Source of the DNA: JALYGK01 sp036259835
GTDB lineage: Bacteria; Actinomycetota; UBA4738
DNA: 24,664 bases
Reading direction: 5' to 3'
Assembly: GCA_036259835.1 (NCBI GenBank)
Contig: DATABA010000041.1
Span: 1-24,664 of the forward strand
Under the pieces are notes generated by a model that was not told the DNA's origin, searched no databases, and saw only the letters and a list, made by a program, of their open reading frames with translations. A program made the translations under genes and the position numbers. Shown one piece after another: positions 7,350-14,639 of this stretch (positions within the stretch are counted from its first letter, which is position 1; each line of letters begins with the position of its first letter).

Positions 7350-7557
7350 CTCGAGGCAGGTCTCCTGACTTCCGGTTGGGCCGCTTACGCGGCTGCGCTC
7401 CCCGAACCTTCCCGGGCCCCTCGGCGTCTCCGCCGCCGAAGCCCAGTGGCATCTCTCGGGTTCGCTCCCCAGTCACAGTGGCGCGACCGTGCCGGACTTG
7501 CACCGGCTTCCCTCTTCGGTCCGAGCGAGGTGCCACCCACGCTCGAGCCACCTCGAG
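7350..7557 (-). promoter_or_regulatory. cobalamin (AdoCbl-class) riboswitch
   Basis: Read on the minus strand the leader has the full set of B12 aptamer landmarks in order: AGGGAAGCCGGTGCAAGTCC, then CGCCACTGTGA, a second GCCACTG, a GGGAAGG segment, and AGTCAGGAGACCTGCC, the classical B12 box. CTCGAGG (7557-7551) and CCTCGAG (7356-7350) close helix P1. Cobalamin binding normally turns such leaders off. Here the downstream terminator hairpin indicates transcriptional control of the btuF-btuC-btuD operon, so uptake should fall when B12 is plentiful. It fills most of the 418-base gene-free stretch 7236-7653. Confidence 0.95.
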
Positions 7558-7578
7558 ACGCGCTATTCGATTAGGGCG

Positions 7579-7584
7579 ATTCTA
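7579..7584 (-). promoter_or_regulatory. candidate -10 of the riboswitch-btu operon
   Basis: TAGAAT on the minus strand, 21 bases before the P1 helix of the riboswitch, would start transcription near 7572. The same hexamer stands before the second E1-alpha gene. No good -35 is seen at 16-18 bases. Confidence 0.45.
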
Positions 7585-7635
7585 GGCTGCCCGTCGAAAC
7601 CGCGCGAGCGGGCTCGCACGGACTGGCGCTCCTGC

Positions 7636-7641
7636 GTAAAC
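7636..7641 (+). promoter_or_regulatory. candidate -10 of the lipoprotein-peptidase pair
   Basis: TAAACT lies 12 bases before the chosen GTG at 7654. It gives the plus-strand pair its own promoter, back to back with that of the riboswitch operon. The -35 region is not recognisable. Confidence 0.3.
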
Positions 7642-7653
7642 TTTTCGAAACCC

Positions 7654-8358
7654 GTGCGTACGCGACTCGCGGCCCTGGTTCTGCTTATCCTGCTTGCCGC
7701 CTGCACGGGCGCTTCGCCCCAGAGCGCTTCAACAGTTCCCAGTTTTTCCGTCAAGCCCCTTCCGTCCGGCTCGACCCCGTCTCCTCTTGTAGGGGTCCAG
7801 GCGGGCAGCGTGTACGCGGCTGTCCCGGACTCCTGGGAAGCGCGCCCCCTCGCGGACAGTCGATTTCCGCGCGAAGGCTTCATCGCAGCGCCAAAGATCA
7901 AGGAGTGGCAGCAAGGAACCGCCGCCAGGGGGATGGAGGTCTTCTGGGTCGACGTGGGAAAGGTCGGGATTCCGTCCGACTACTACTACCTGGCCGCGCG
8001 CGGGCCGGCCCTCACGTCTCTCAATGAGAACAAGGCCTGTCACCAGGCGACTCGTCGCGTTCTGGTCGACCGGCCTCCAGACCTGACCGGGCGGCGCTTT
8101 TCCCCCAGCGACTACGTGGTTTCCGGAACCGCGGTCTGCCGCACTCACGGCCGCGCAACTCACTGGGCGTATCTCGTGGCTGCCCCTGGCTTCGGTCCCG
8201 TTCGGCACGTTGGCATTCGAACCTCGGGGCTTTACGTTGTTCGGGTTGCAGTGTCGGGAGCGCGATCGAAAGGTCTGCTCAAGGAGATCATCGAGCGAAC
8301 CCGATTCGGCAACGCGTCGGTTCCGCAGATTCTGAAAGTCGCCCGCAACATCGCATAG
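7654..8358 (+). CDS. predicted lipoprotein of unknown function
   Basis: I do not recognise the family. From GTG 7654 the 234-residue product starts MRTRLAALVLLILLAACTGA, a compact signal peptide with lipobox LAAC. A Ser/Pro-rich spacer follows (SASTVPSFSVKPLPSGSTPS) and then a globular region of about 185 residues with two Cys (in ENKACHQA and GTAVCRTH). These may form a disulfide outside the cell. The frame is open further upstream but crosses the riboswitch, and the signal peptide fixes the start. No Shine-Dalgarno site is visible. Its TAG overlaps the AGGAGA that serves the peptidase gene 5 bases on, so the two are co-translated. Confidence 0.75.
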   Translation: MRTRLAALVLLILLAACTGASPQSASTVPSFSVKPLPSGSTPSPLVGVQAGSVYAAVPDSWEARPLADSRFPREGFIAAPKIKEWQQGTAARGMEVFWVDVGKVGIPSDYYYLAARGPALTSLNENKACHQATRRVLVDRPPDLTGRRFSPSDYVVSGTAVCRTHGRATHWAYLVAAPGFGPVRHVGIRTSGLYVVRVAVSGARSKGLLKEIIERTRFGNASVPQILKVARNIA

Positions 8359-8363
8359 GAGAA

Positions 8364-9707
8364 ATGCCGAACTTCGATCAGGCTCGAGCCAGATTTTCGG
8401 ACGTGTTCCCCGGGGTTCGCGCCGACCTCGAACGCCTCGTCCGCATCCCGTCGGTCAGCTTCAAGGGCTTCGACCCGGAAAACGTCCGGCGGTCGGCCGA
8501 GCTCACAAGAGAGATCCTGGAGGCGTCGGGACTCGAGTCGCGGATCCTAGAAGTTCCCGGCGCGCACCCCGCCGTTTTGGGGCGTGTCGAGGGGCCGCCG
8601 GGGTCCCCGACCGTGCTCCTCTACGCACACCACGACGTCCAACCGGAAGGGCCGAAGGAGCGTTGGAGCTCGCCCCCGTACGAACCCGTGGAGCGAAACG
8701 GCCGCCTCTACGGCCGAGGCGTAGCCGACGACAAGGCCGGGATCGCCATGCATGCCGCCGCGGTCCGAGCGTGGGACGGGCGCCCGCCGGTCGGCGTGAC
8801 CGTCTTCGTTGAGGGCGAAGAGGAGTCCAGCTCAGAGCACCTCGATGCGTTCATCACGACGCACGGCGACCTGCTTCGCGCCGACGTCGTCGTGCTCGCG
8901 GACTCCGGAAACTGGCGAACCGGCGAGCCGGCCCTCACCACGTCACTTCGGGGCCTGGTCGCCTGTGTGATCGAAGTCCGGACCCTCGACCACGGCGTTC
9001 ACAGTGGCGAGTACGGAGGAGCGGTGCCCGACGCGCTTACGGTTCTCACGAGGACGCTTGCCGCGCTGCACGACGAGAAGGGCGCCGTGGCCGTTCCGGG
9101 CCTGGCGTCCGGTCCGGCGGACCCGCTCGACCTCACGGATGAGGAGCTTCGATCCTGGGCCGGCATGCGCCCCGGCGTGCAGCTGGTTGGGGAGGGCGGA
9201 CTGACCGAACGAATGTGGACGCGCCCGGCGATCTCGATCCTCGGGATCGACGCCCCGAACACCGTGGAAGCATCCAACCAGCTCGTCCCGTTCGCCAGGG
9301 CGAAAGTCAGCATGCGAATTCCACCGGGCCAGGACGCGGATCAAGCAATGGAAGCCCTGACGAAGCACCTGGAGTCGAACGTCCCGTGGGGCGCTGAGGT
9401 GAAGATCGAACGCGAACCGTCGGGGTCGCCGTACCAGCTCAGCACGACCGGACCGGGCTACGACGCGATGCATCGAGCGATGACCGAGGCGTTCGACAAG
9501 GCGCCGGTGTTCATGGGGGCGGGCGGATCGATTCCATTCCTTTCCGTATTCGCCGATGCGTTCCCGAACGCGACGCTCATGCTGACAGGAGCGTCGGACC
9601 CGTTGACCAACGCCCACTCGGAAGACGAGAGCGTCGACCTTCGGGACCTGGAGAAGGCGTGCCTCGCCGAAGCGCTCTTCCTCGGGTATCTCGCCGAGGA
9701 GGTCTGA
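8364..9707 (+). CDS. M20-family metallopeptidase (dipeptidase)
   Basis: A 447-residue two-zinc exopeptidase of the M20 family (carnosinase/ArgE/DapE/CPG2 relatives). Metal and catalytic positions are visible: His89 and Asp91 in YAHHDVQP, the bridging Asp122 in ADDKAG, the Glu pair in VEGEEESSS (about 153-154), Asp180 in LADSG and the C-terminal His in TNAHSEDES. The dimerisation-domain His is likely in LDHGVHSGEYGG. The sequence is nearest the dipeptidase branch that acts on small peptides in the cytoplasm. It follows the lipoprotein gene by 5 bases with an AGGAGA ribosome site. It converges on gcvT across 43 bases that hold a hairpin. Confidence 0.93.
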   Translation: MPNFDQARARFSDVFPGVRADLERLVRIPSVSFKGFDPENVRRSAELTREILEASGLESRILEVPGAHPAVLGRVEGPPGSPTVLLYAHHDVQPEGPKERWSSPPYEPVERNGRLYGRGVADDKAGIAMHAAAVRAWDGRPPVGVTVFVEGEEESSSEHLDAFITTHGDLLRADVVVLADSGNWRTGEPALTTSLRGLVACVIEVRTLDHGVHSGEYGGAVPDALTVLTRTLAALHDEKGAVAVPGLASGPADPLDLTDEELRSWAGMRPGVQLVGEGGLTERMWTRPAISILGIDAPNTVEASNQLVPFARAKVSMRIPPGQDADQAMEALTKHLESNVPWGAEVKIEREPSGSPYQLSTTGPGYDAMHRAMTEAFDKAPVFMGAGGSIPFLSVFADAFPNATLMLTGASDPLTNAHSEDESVDLRDLEKACLAEALFLGYLAEEV

Positions 9708-9722
9708 TAACGGAAGGCAGTC

Positions 9723-9750
9723 CCGGCGGCGGTATCAGTCAGGCCGCCGG
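9723..9750. terminator. hairpin between the peptidase and gcvT stops
   Basis: CCGGCGGC (9723-9730) and GCCGCCGG (9743-9750) form a perfect 8-pair GC stem around a 12-base loop, filling the convergent gap. Only CTATTT follows on the plus strand and no T-run on the minus strand, so it would be a weak, possibly bidirectional terminator. Confidence 0.45.
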
Positions 9751-10857
9751 CTATTTGGGGCTCGACGCCACGAAGGGAGGCTTCACGACCTCCGCTGGCC
9801 CGCGGCGGCGACGAACTTCCACGTCGACCACGTCTCCTGCCTTGAACCGCTCGCGCGGGGAGAGATAGGCAAGACCGATCCCCACCTTCAGGGTCGGGGA
9901 GAAGCCCCCGCTGGTGGTCTCGCCGACCTGTTCGTCGCTGTCGAAGACCCGATAGTGCGCTCTCGGGATCAGCTTCTCCTTCATGAGCAATCCCCAGAGC
10001 CGGGACTGCACGCCGTCTTCCTTCTGTTGGAGCAATGCCGCCCGTCCCAGGAAGTCGCCCTTGTCGAAGGCAACGGCCCATCCCAGGCCCGCCTCGAGTG
10101 GAGTTCGCTCCTCGGTGATGTCGTTGCCGTGGAGTGGATAGCCCATCTCCAGACGAAGGGTGTCGCGCGCGCCGAGTCCGCACGGCTCGAGGCCGAGGGA
10201 CGAACCCTCCTGCATGAGCCTCCTCCACAGATCCACGGCGACGCTTTCTGGAACGAACAGCTCGAAGCCGCGCTCCCCCGTGTAGCCCGAGCGCGAAACC
10301 ACTATGGGCTCACCCGTAAACGAGACTTCCATGCAGTGCATGTAGGCCAACTGCGGGGCGTCCGGGAAGAGTCCGTCCACCAAATCGAACGAGCGCGGTC
10401 CCTGCGGTGCAAGCAGACACAGGTCGTCTCGAAGGACCACGTCCACCGGCCGATCCGCGTGCTCCAAGAGGATGGAGTGAATTCGTTCCGTATTCGCCGC
10501 GTTGGGAACGACCAGATACCGGTCCGCGGCCGTTCGATACACGATCAGGTCATCAACGATCCCTCCTCGTTCGTTGAGGACCAGGTTGTACTGCGCACCG
10601 CCGACATCAAGTTTGGAAAGGTCGTTCGAGACCACGCGCTGCAGGCCATCGAACGCGCCGGCTCCCTCCACCGTGACCTTTCCGAGGTGCGTCACGTCGA
10701 AGAGCCCAACGGCTTCGCGGACGGCCCGGTGCTCGACCAACGTACCGCGGTACTGAATGGGCATGGCCCAACCGGCAAACGCCGCGATGTGGGCACCAAG
10801 CGCCCTGTGCTCGCCCTCCAGCGGTGTGCGCTTTAGTTCGAGGGTCTGCTCCTCCAT
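9751..10857 (-). CDS. gcvT: aminomethyltransferase, T protein of the glycine cleavage system
   Basis: A 368-residue protein of usual GcvT length. GcvT takes the aminomethyl group from the lipoylated H protein and passes its carbon to tetrahydrofolate, releasing ammonia. The folate-site loop NERGGIVDDLIVYR with its Asp, the SGYTGERGFELF block and GLGARDTLRLEMGYPLHGND are all characteristic. TSGGFSPTLKVGIGLAYL marks the C-terminal barrel. ATG 10857 has GGGAGG 8 bases upstream. gcvH and gcvP are not in the window. It is divergent from lpd by 45 bases, and Lpd is also the L protein of glycine cleavage, so the pairing makes sense. Confidence 0.96.
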   Translation of the reverse strand: MEEQTLELKRTPLEGEHRALGAHIAAFAGWAMPIQYRGTLVEHRAVREAVGLFDVTHLGKVTVEGAGAFDGLQRVVSNDLSKLDVGGAQYNLVLNERGGIVDDLIVYRTAADRYLVVPNAANTERIHSILLEHADRPVDVVLRDDLCLLAPQGPRSFDLVDGLFPDAPQLAYMHCMEVSFTGEPIVVSRSGYTGERGFELFVPESVAVDLWRRLMQEGSSLGLEPCGLGARDTLRLEMGYPLHGNDITEERTPLEAGLGWAVAFDKGDFLGRAALLQQKEDGVQSRLWGLLMKEKLIPRAHYRVFDSDEQVGETTSGGFSPTLKVGIGLAYLSPRERFKAGDVVDVEVRRRRGPAEVVKPPFVASSPK

Positions 10858-10876
10858 GACCGTCGCCTCCCGGCGT

Positions 10877-10882
10877 TAGTAT
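10877..10882 (+). promoter_or_regulatory. candidate -10 of the lpd operon
   Basis: TAGTAT lies 20 bases before the TTG start of lpd in the 45-base gap to gcvT, giving a leader of about 14 bases that still contains the AAGGG ribosome site. The minus strand offers the weak -10 CATACT at nearly the same bases, so the two divergent promoters probably overlap. Confidence 0.4.
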
Positions 10883-10902
10883 GGGCCTCAAGGGCTAAAC
10901 AG

Positions 10903-12285
10903 TTGGCTGGCGAATCCTTCGACATCATCGTTCTCGGTAGCGGTACAGGCGGGTACGCCTGCGCGCTTCGCGCCGCGCAGCTCGGTAAGCGCGTGGCGTT
11001 GATCGAGAAGGAGGACCGCCTCGGGGGCACATGCCTCCTCCGCGGATGTATCCCCTCCAAGGCGCTCCTCGAGTCCGCATCGGTGATGGATCACGTCAAT
11101 CGAGCCGCGGAGTGGGGCATTCGTGCCTCAGGTGAAGTTGATTGGGCGAAGGTCCTCGAGACCGAGCAGCACATCGTGGACAAGAAGGTTTCGGGGCTCA
11201 CCGGCCTGATCAAGGCCCGCAAAATCGAGGTCCTCCAGGGAACCGGCAAGCTCGTGGACGGCCCGGCCGTCGACGTGGACGGGCAGAGATTGAGCGCTCA
11301 AGATGTCGTCCTCGCCACCGGGTCGCGGCCGCGGCTGCTGCCGGGTATGGACGTATCCGAACGTGTCATCACCAGCGACCAGGCGCTGGTGCGCGAACGC
11401 CTTCCGTCGTCGGTCGTGATCATCGGTGGCGGCGCCATTGGGCTCGAATTCGCCACCATCTACCGTGCATTCGGCGCGGAAGTCACGGTCCTGGAAGCGC
11501 TTCCCCGCATCGCTCCGCTGGAGGATGAGGACGTCTCGAAAGAAGCGGCGCGCGCATTCAAGAAGAAGGGGATCGACACGTTCGCCGGGGTCAAGGTGAA
11601 CAGCGTCCGTGATGACGGAAACCGAGTGGAGGCGACGTTCTCCACGGAGGGGGCCGGCGACAAGACCATCGCCGCGGACCTGTGCCTCGTGGCGGTGGGA
11701 CGAGGACCGGTCACCGACGGCCTCGGGTACGAGGAGGCGGGGATCGAACTCGACCGGGGGTACGTCAAGGTCGACACGACGCTCCAGACTTCGATGCCCC
11801 ATGTTTGGGCCGTTGGAGACGTCGCCGCCACACCGCTCCAGCTGGCTCACTCCTCGTTCCTGGAAGGCATGGCGGTGGCGGAGCGAATCGCGGGAATGAA
11901 CCCGCCGGACATCGACTACGCCGGCATCCCCCGCGTCACGTTCTCGAGCCCCGAGATCTCCTCGGTCGGGCTGACCGAGGCCCAGGCGAAGGATCGCGGT
12001 CACGACGTCGTGACGCACAAGTTCAACTTCCAGGTGCTGGCGAAGGCGAACATCGTCGGCGAGGGCGGTCTGGTCAAGGTCGTGGCCGAGAATGGTGGCG
12101 CGGTGCTCGGCGTCCATATGGTCGGTCCTCACGTGACCGAGCTCGTGGAGGCGGCATCATTGATGTACAACTGGGAGGCGACCGCGCGGGACGTTGCTTC
12201 GGTCATCGCGCCCCATCCAACGCTTTCCGAGGCGCTGGGCGAGAGCTTCCTCGCGCTGGCCGGTAAGCCTCTTCACACGATGTAG
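10903..12285 (+). CDS. lpdA: dihydrolipoyl dehydrogenase (E3 / L protein)
   Basis: The flavoenzyme that reoxidises dihydrolipoyl groups with NAD+, shared by 2-oxoacid dehydrogenases and glycine cleavage; 460 aa, usual length. FAD site GSGTGG (12-17), redox disulfide Cys44 and Cys49 in GTCLLRGCIPSKAL, NAD site GGGAIGLEFA, a second FAD strand VWAVGDVA, and the C-terminal His438-Glu443 pair in HPTLSEALGE of the partner subunit's active site. The start is TTG 10903, with AAGGG 8 bases upstream; no ATG or GTG is in frame nearby. It opens a run of six plus-strand genes ending at 17451. Confidence 0.96.
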   Translation: MAGESFDIIVLGSGTGGYACALRAAQLGKRVALIEKEDRLGGTCLLRGCIPSKALLESASVMDHVNRAAEWGIRASGEVDWAKVLETEQHIVDKKVSGLTGLIKARKIEVLQGTGKLVDGPAVDVDGQRLSAQDVVLATGSRPRLLPGMDVSERVITSDQALVRERLPSSVVIIGGGAIGLEFATIYRAFGAEVTVLEALPRIAPLEDEDVSKEAARAFKKKGIDTFAGVKVNSVRDDGNRVEATFSTEGAGDKTIAADLCLVAVGRGPVTDGLGYEEAGIELDRGYVKVDTTLQTSMPHVWAVGDVAATPLQLAHSSFLEGMAVAERIAGMNPPDIDYAGIPRVTFSSPEISSVGLTEAQAKDRGHDVVTHKFNFQVLAKANIVGEGGLVKVVAENGGAVLGVHMVGPHVTELVEAASLMYNWEATARDVASVIAPHPTLSEALGESFLALAGKPLHTM

Positions 12286-12303
12286 CGAAAGGGGCTAAGA
12301 GGA

Positions 12304-13389
12304 GTGGCGACCACCGCCAGGAACACGAAACCGACCTCGACGCAAACCGCTTCGGCATCCCAAAGAATCGGGCGTCTCGGCCTGAACGAAGACAGTCTCA
12401 AGGAGATCCTCTACTACCTCAAGCTGTGCCGGTACTTCGACGAGCGCATGGAGACGCTGTATCGGCAAGGGAAGCTTCCGGGGGCCATCTATTCCGGGCG
12501 AGGACAGGAAGGAACCCACGTTGGCGCTGCCTACGCGCTTCGCCCCGAAGACGCCTTGTTCCCGACTCACCGCGACCTCAACGCCCAGCTGACCAAGGGC
12601 GTCGACCTGAAGCGAGTGATGGCCCAGTTCTGGGGCCGCGTGGACGGCTACACCCGTGGCCGCGACGGCAACAGCCACATGGGCGATTGGTCGGGGGCCA
12701 AGACCTTCACAGTTATCTCGCACCTTCCCATCGCTTACCCCGTCGCCTGCGGAGCGGCCCTCGCCTACAAGCGTCGAGGAGAGCCTCGCGTGGCGATGGC
12801 GATCTGTGGCGAGGGCGCCACGTCGAACGGCCGGTGGCATGAGGCGCTCAACTTCTCCGCCGTCCACCGGCTTCCGGTGGTATGGGTCGTCAACAACAAC
12901 CAGTGGGCGTACTCCACGCCGAACCGGCTTGAGTTTCCGCTCCCCCACGTCGCCGGGCGAGGACCCGCGTACGGCATGCCCGGCAAGCGGGTGCACGGAG
13001 CGAACGTCCTTGACGTCTTCGAAGCAGCAACCGAAGCTGTCGAACGGGCGCGCCGCGGCGAAGGGCCGTCGCTGATCGAGAGCGTGTCCCTTCGGTGGCG
13101 CGGCCACGCCGGGCACGACCCCGCGAAGTACGTTCCCAAGGAAATGCTCGACGACTACATGGAGAACAAGGATCCCGTGAAGCGCTTCCAGGAGCTCCTC
13201 GTCTCGGACGGCGTGGCCTCCGACGAGGACATCACTGGGGTCGAGGAACGCATCAAGAAGGAATTCGACGCCGGTTACGAATTCGCGCAGCAGTCGCCAC
13301 TCCCCGATCCGGGCGACGTGACGCTCGGCCTGTGGACCGACGACGGGTACTGGGAGCGCGACCCATCGCGGAACGGGGATCAGCCCTGA
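12304..13389 (+). CDS. 2-oxoacid dehydrogenase E1 alpha subunit (pyruvate or branched-chain)
   Basis: The thiamin-diphosphate half of an alpha2-beta2 E1 decarboxylase, 361 aa. The ThDP-Mg motif runs from GEGATSNGRWHEALNF to NNNQWAYST at about residues 169-205. Its first triplet is Gly-Glu-Gly; most family members, including the second E1-alpha here, have Gly-Asp-Gly. FPTHRDLNAQL and RGRDGNSHMGD match the family's phosphorylation-loop region. The first 25 residues are Thr/Ser-rich and probably disordered. GTG 12304 is the first usable start; AAAGGGG is 9 bases upstream. The stop TGA overlaps the E1-beta ATG by one base (TGATG). Position between lpd and E2 suggests the main pyruvate dehydrogenase, but the substrate cannot be read from sequence. 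Confidence 0.92.
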   Translation: MATTARNTKPTSTQTASASQRIGRLGLNEDSLKEILYYLKLCRYFDERMETLYRQGKLPGAIYSGRGQEGTHVGAAYALRPEDALFPTHRDLNAQLTKGVDLKRVMAQFWGRVDGYTRGRDGNSHMGDWSGAKTFTVISHLPIAYPVACGAALAYKRRGEPRVAMAICGEGATSNGRWHEALNFSAVHRLPVVWVVNNNQWAYSTPNRLEFPLPHVAGRGPAYGMPGKRVHGANVLDVFEAATEAVERARRGEGPSLIESVSLRWRGHAGHDPAKYVPKEMLDDYMENKDPVKRFQELLVSDGVASDEDITGVEERIKKEFDAGYEFAQQSPLPDPGDVTLGLWTDDGYWERDPSRNGDQP

Positions 13390-14588
13390 TGCGTCGGCGG
13401 CGACGCGAGGAGAGGAAGCAGGCAGCCGACAGCGGTCCCGAACGCTCGCCCGAGATCCCGCAGGCGTCCCCTACCGAGGCGGCCGAGCAGGCCAAGCAAG
13501 CGGAGGGGAAACCCGACAGAGGCGCTCAGGAAGACCGCCGGACTCGCGGCGAGCAGGTCGAAGCCGGCGCTGCAGGCCACGGCGCAGAACCGCGCGGAAA
13601 GCGCTCGGAAAACGGCGAGGCCACGTACCTCATCGCGATCGCCGAGGCGCTGTGGGAGGAGATGGAACGCGACGAGCGCGTGTTCCTCCTCGGCGAGGAC
13701 ATCGGGGTCTACGGTGGCGCGTTCAAGGTGACCGAAGGTTTCATCGACCGGTTCGGACCCGAACGAGTGATGGACACTCCCATCGCCGAGGAGACCATCG
13801 TGGGCACGTCCATCGGCGCGGCAATGGAAGGCCTCCGGCCGGTCGCTGAATTCCAGTACGCGGACTTCATGACCTCCGGGTTCGACGAGCTGGTCACGAC
13901 CGCCGGGAAGTACCACTACCGCTCGGGCGTTCCGCTTCCGATCGTGTTTCGAGGGCCCTCAGGCGGCGGCGTTCGGGCGTCGGCTTTCCACTCAAACAAT
14001 CCCGAACCTTTCTTCGCGCACACCCCCGGCCTCAAGGTGGTTTGTCCCGCCTTCCCCACCGACGCCAAGGGCCTGCTCAAGGCGGCGATCCGGGATGACA
14101 ACCCGGTGGTCTACCTGGAGCACAAGTGGATCTACCGCCGGATACGCGAGGTGGTGCCGACCGACCCCGACTTCACCGTTCCGCTCGGAAAGGCGGAGGT
14201 GAAGCGAGAAGGAGACGATGTCTCGATCGTCTCGTACGGGGCGATGGTCCACAAGGCGCTGGAAGCCGCAGAGGAGCTCCAGGACGCCGGGATTTCGGCC
14301 GAGGTCATCGACCTCAGGACCGTGTGGCCCCTGGACAAGGACGCCGTGCTCCAAAGCGTGGAGAAGACCAGTCGGGCCCTGGTGGTGTACGAGAGCCACA
14401 GGGCATTCGGCATCGGGTCCGAGGTCTCGGCTGTGATCGCCGAAGAGGGATTCGAGATGCTGGACGCCCCGATCATGCGGGTCGCCCCCCCCAACGTACC
14501 CGTGCCGTTCAGCCCTCCGCTCGAAGACGCGTACATTCCTCAGGTGGAGGACATCACGGACGCGGTACAAAGGCTTTCGAAGTGGTAG
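13389..14588 (+). CDS. 2-oxoacid dehydrogenase E1 beta subunit with long charged N-terminal extension
   Basis: The transketolase-like beta subunit: VFLLGEDIGVYGGAFKVTEG, ERVMDTPIAEETIVGTSIGA, EFQYADFMTSGFDELV, RGPSGGGVRASAFHSNNPEP and the C-terminal LEDAYIPQVEDI are all family blocks. From ATG 13389, coupled to the E1-alpha stop, the product is 399 aa, against about 325 for typical E1-beta. The surplus is roughly the first 77 residues, rich in Arg, Glu, Gln, Ala and Pro, starting MRRRRREERKQ, and looks disordered. No other good start lies closer to the folded part, so the extension seems real. The frame is open upstream only in the shadow of E1-alpha. Confidence 0.92.
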   Translation: MRRRRREERKQAADSGPERSPEIPQASPTEAAEQAKQAEGKPDRGAQEDRRTRGEQVEAGAAGHGAEPRGKRSENGEATYLIAIAEALWEEMERDERVFLLGEDIGVYGGAFKVTEGFIDRFGPERVMDTPIAEETIVGTSIGAAMEGLRPVAEFQYADFMTSGFDELVTTAGKYHYRSGVPLPIVFRGPSGGGVRASAFHSNNPEPFFAHTPGLKVVCPAFPTDAKGLLKAAIRDDNPVVYLEHKWIYRRIREVVPTDPDFTVPLGKAEVKREGDDVSIVSYGAMVHKALEAAEELQDAGISAEVIDLRTVWPLDKDAVLQSVEKTSRALVVYESHRAFGIGSEVSAVIAEEGFEMLDAPIMRVAPPNVPVPFSPPLEDAYIPQVEDITDAVQRLSKW

Positions 14589-14639
14589 GTCGAGCGGCGA
14601 GCGCCTCGACTTCCCCGATAGGCAAAGGAGGTTGCTGAT

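Noticed and set aside
11128..12132. 334-codon minus-strand frame opposite lpd
   Set aside because: Antisense shadow of a fully conserved lpd gene.
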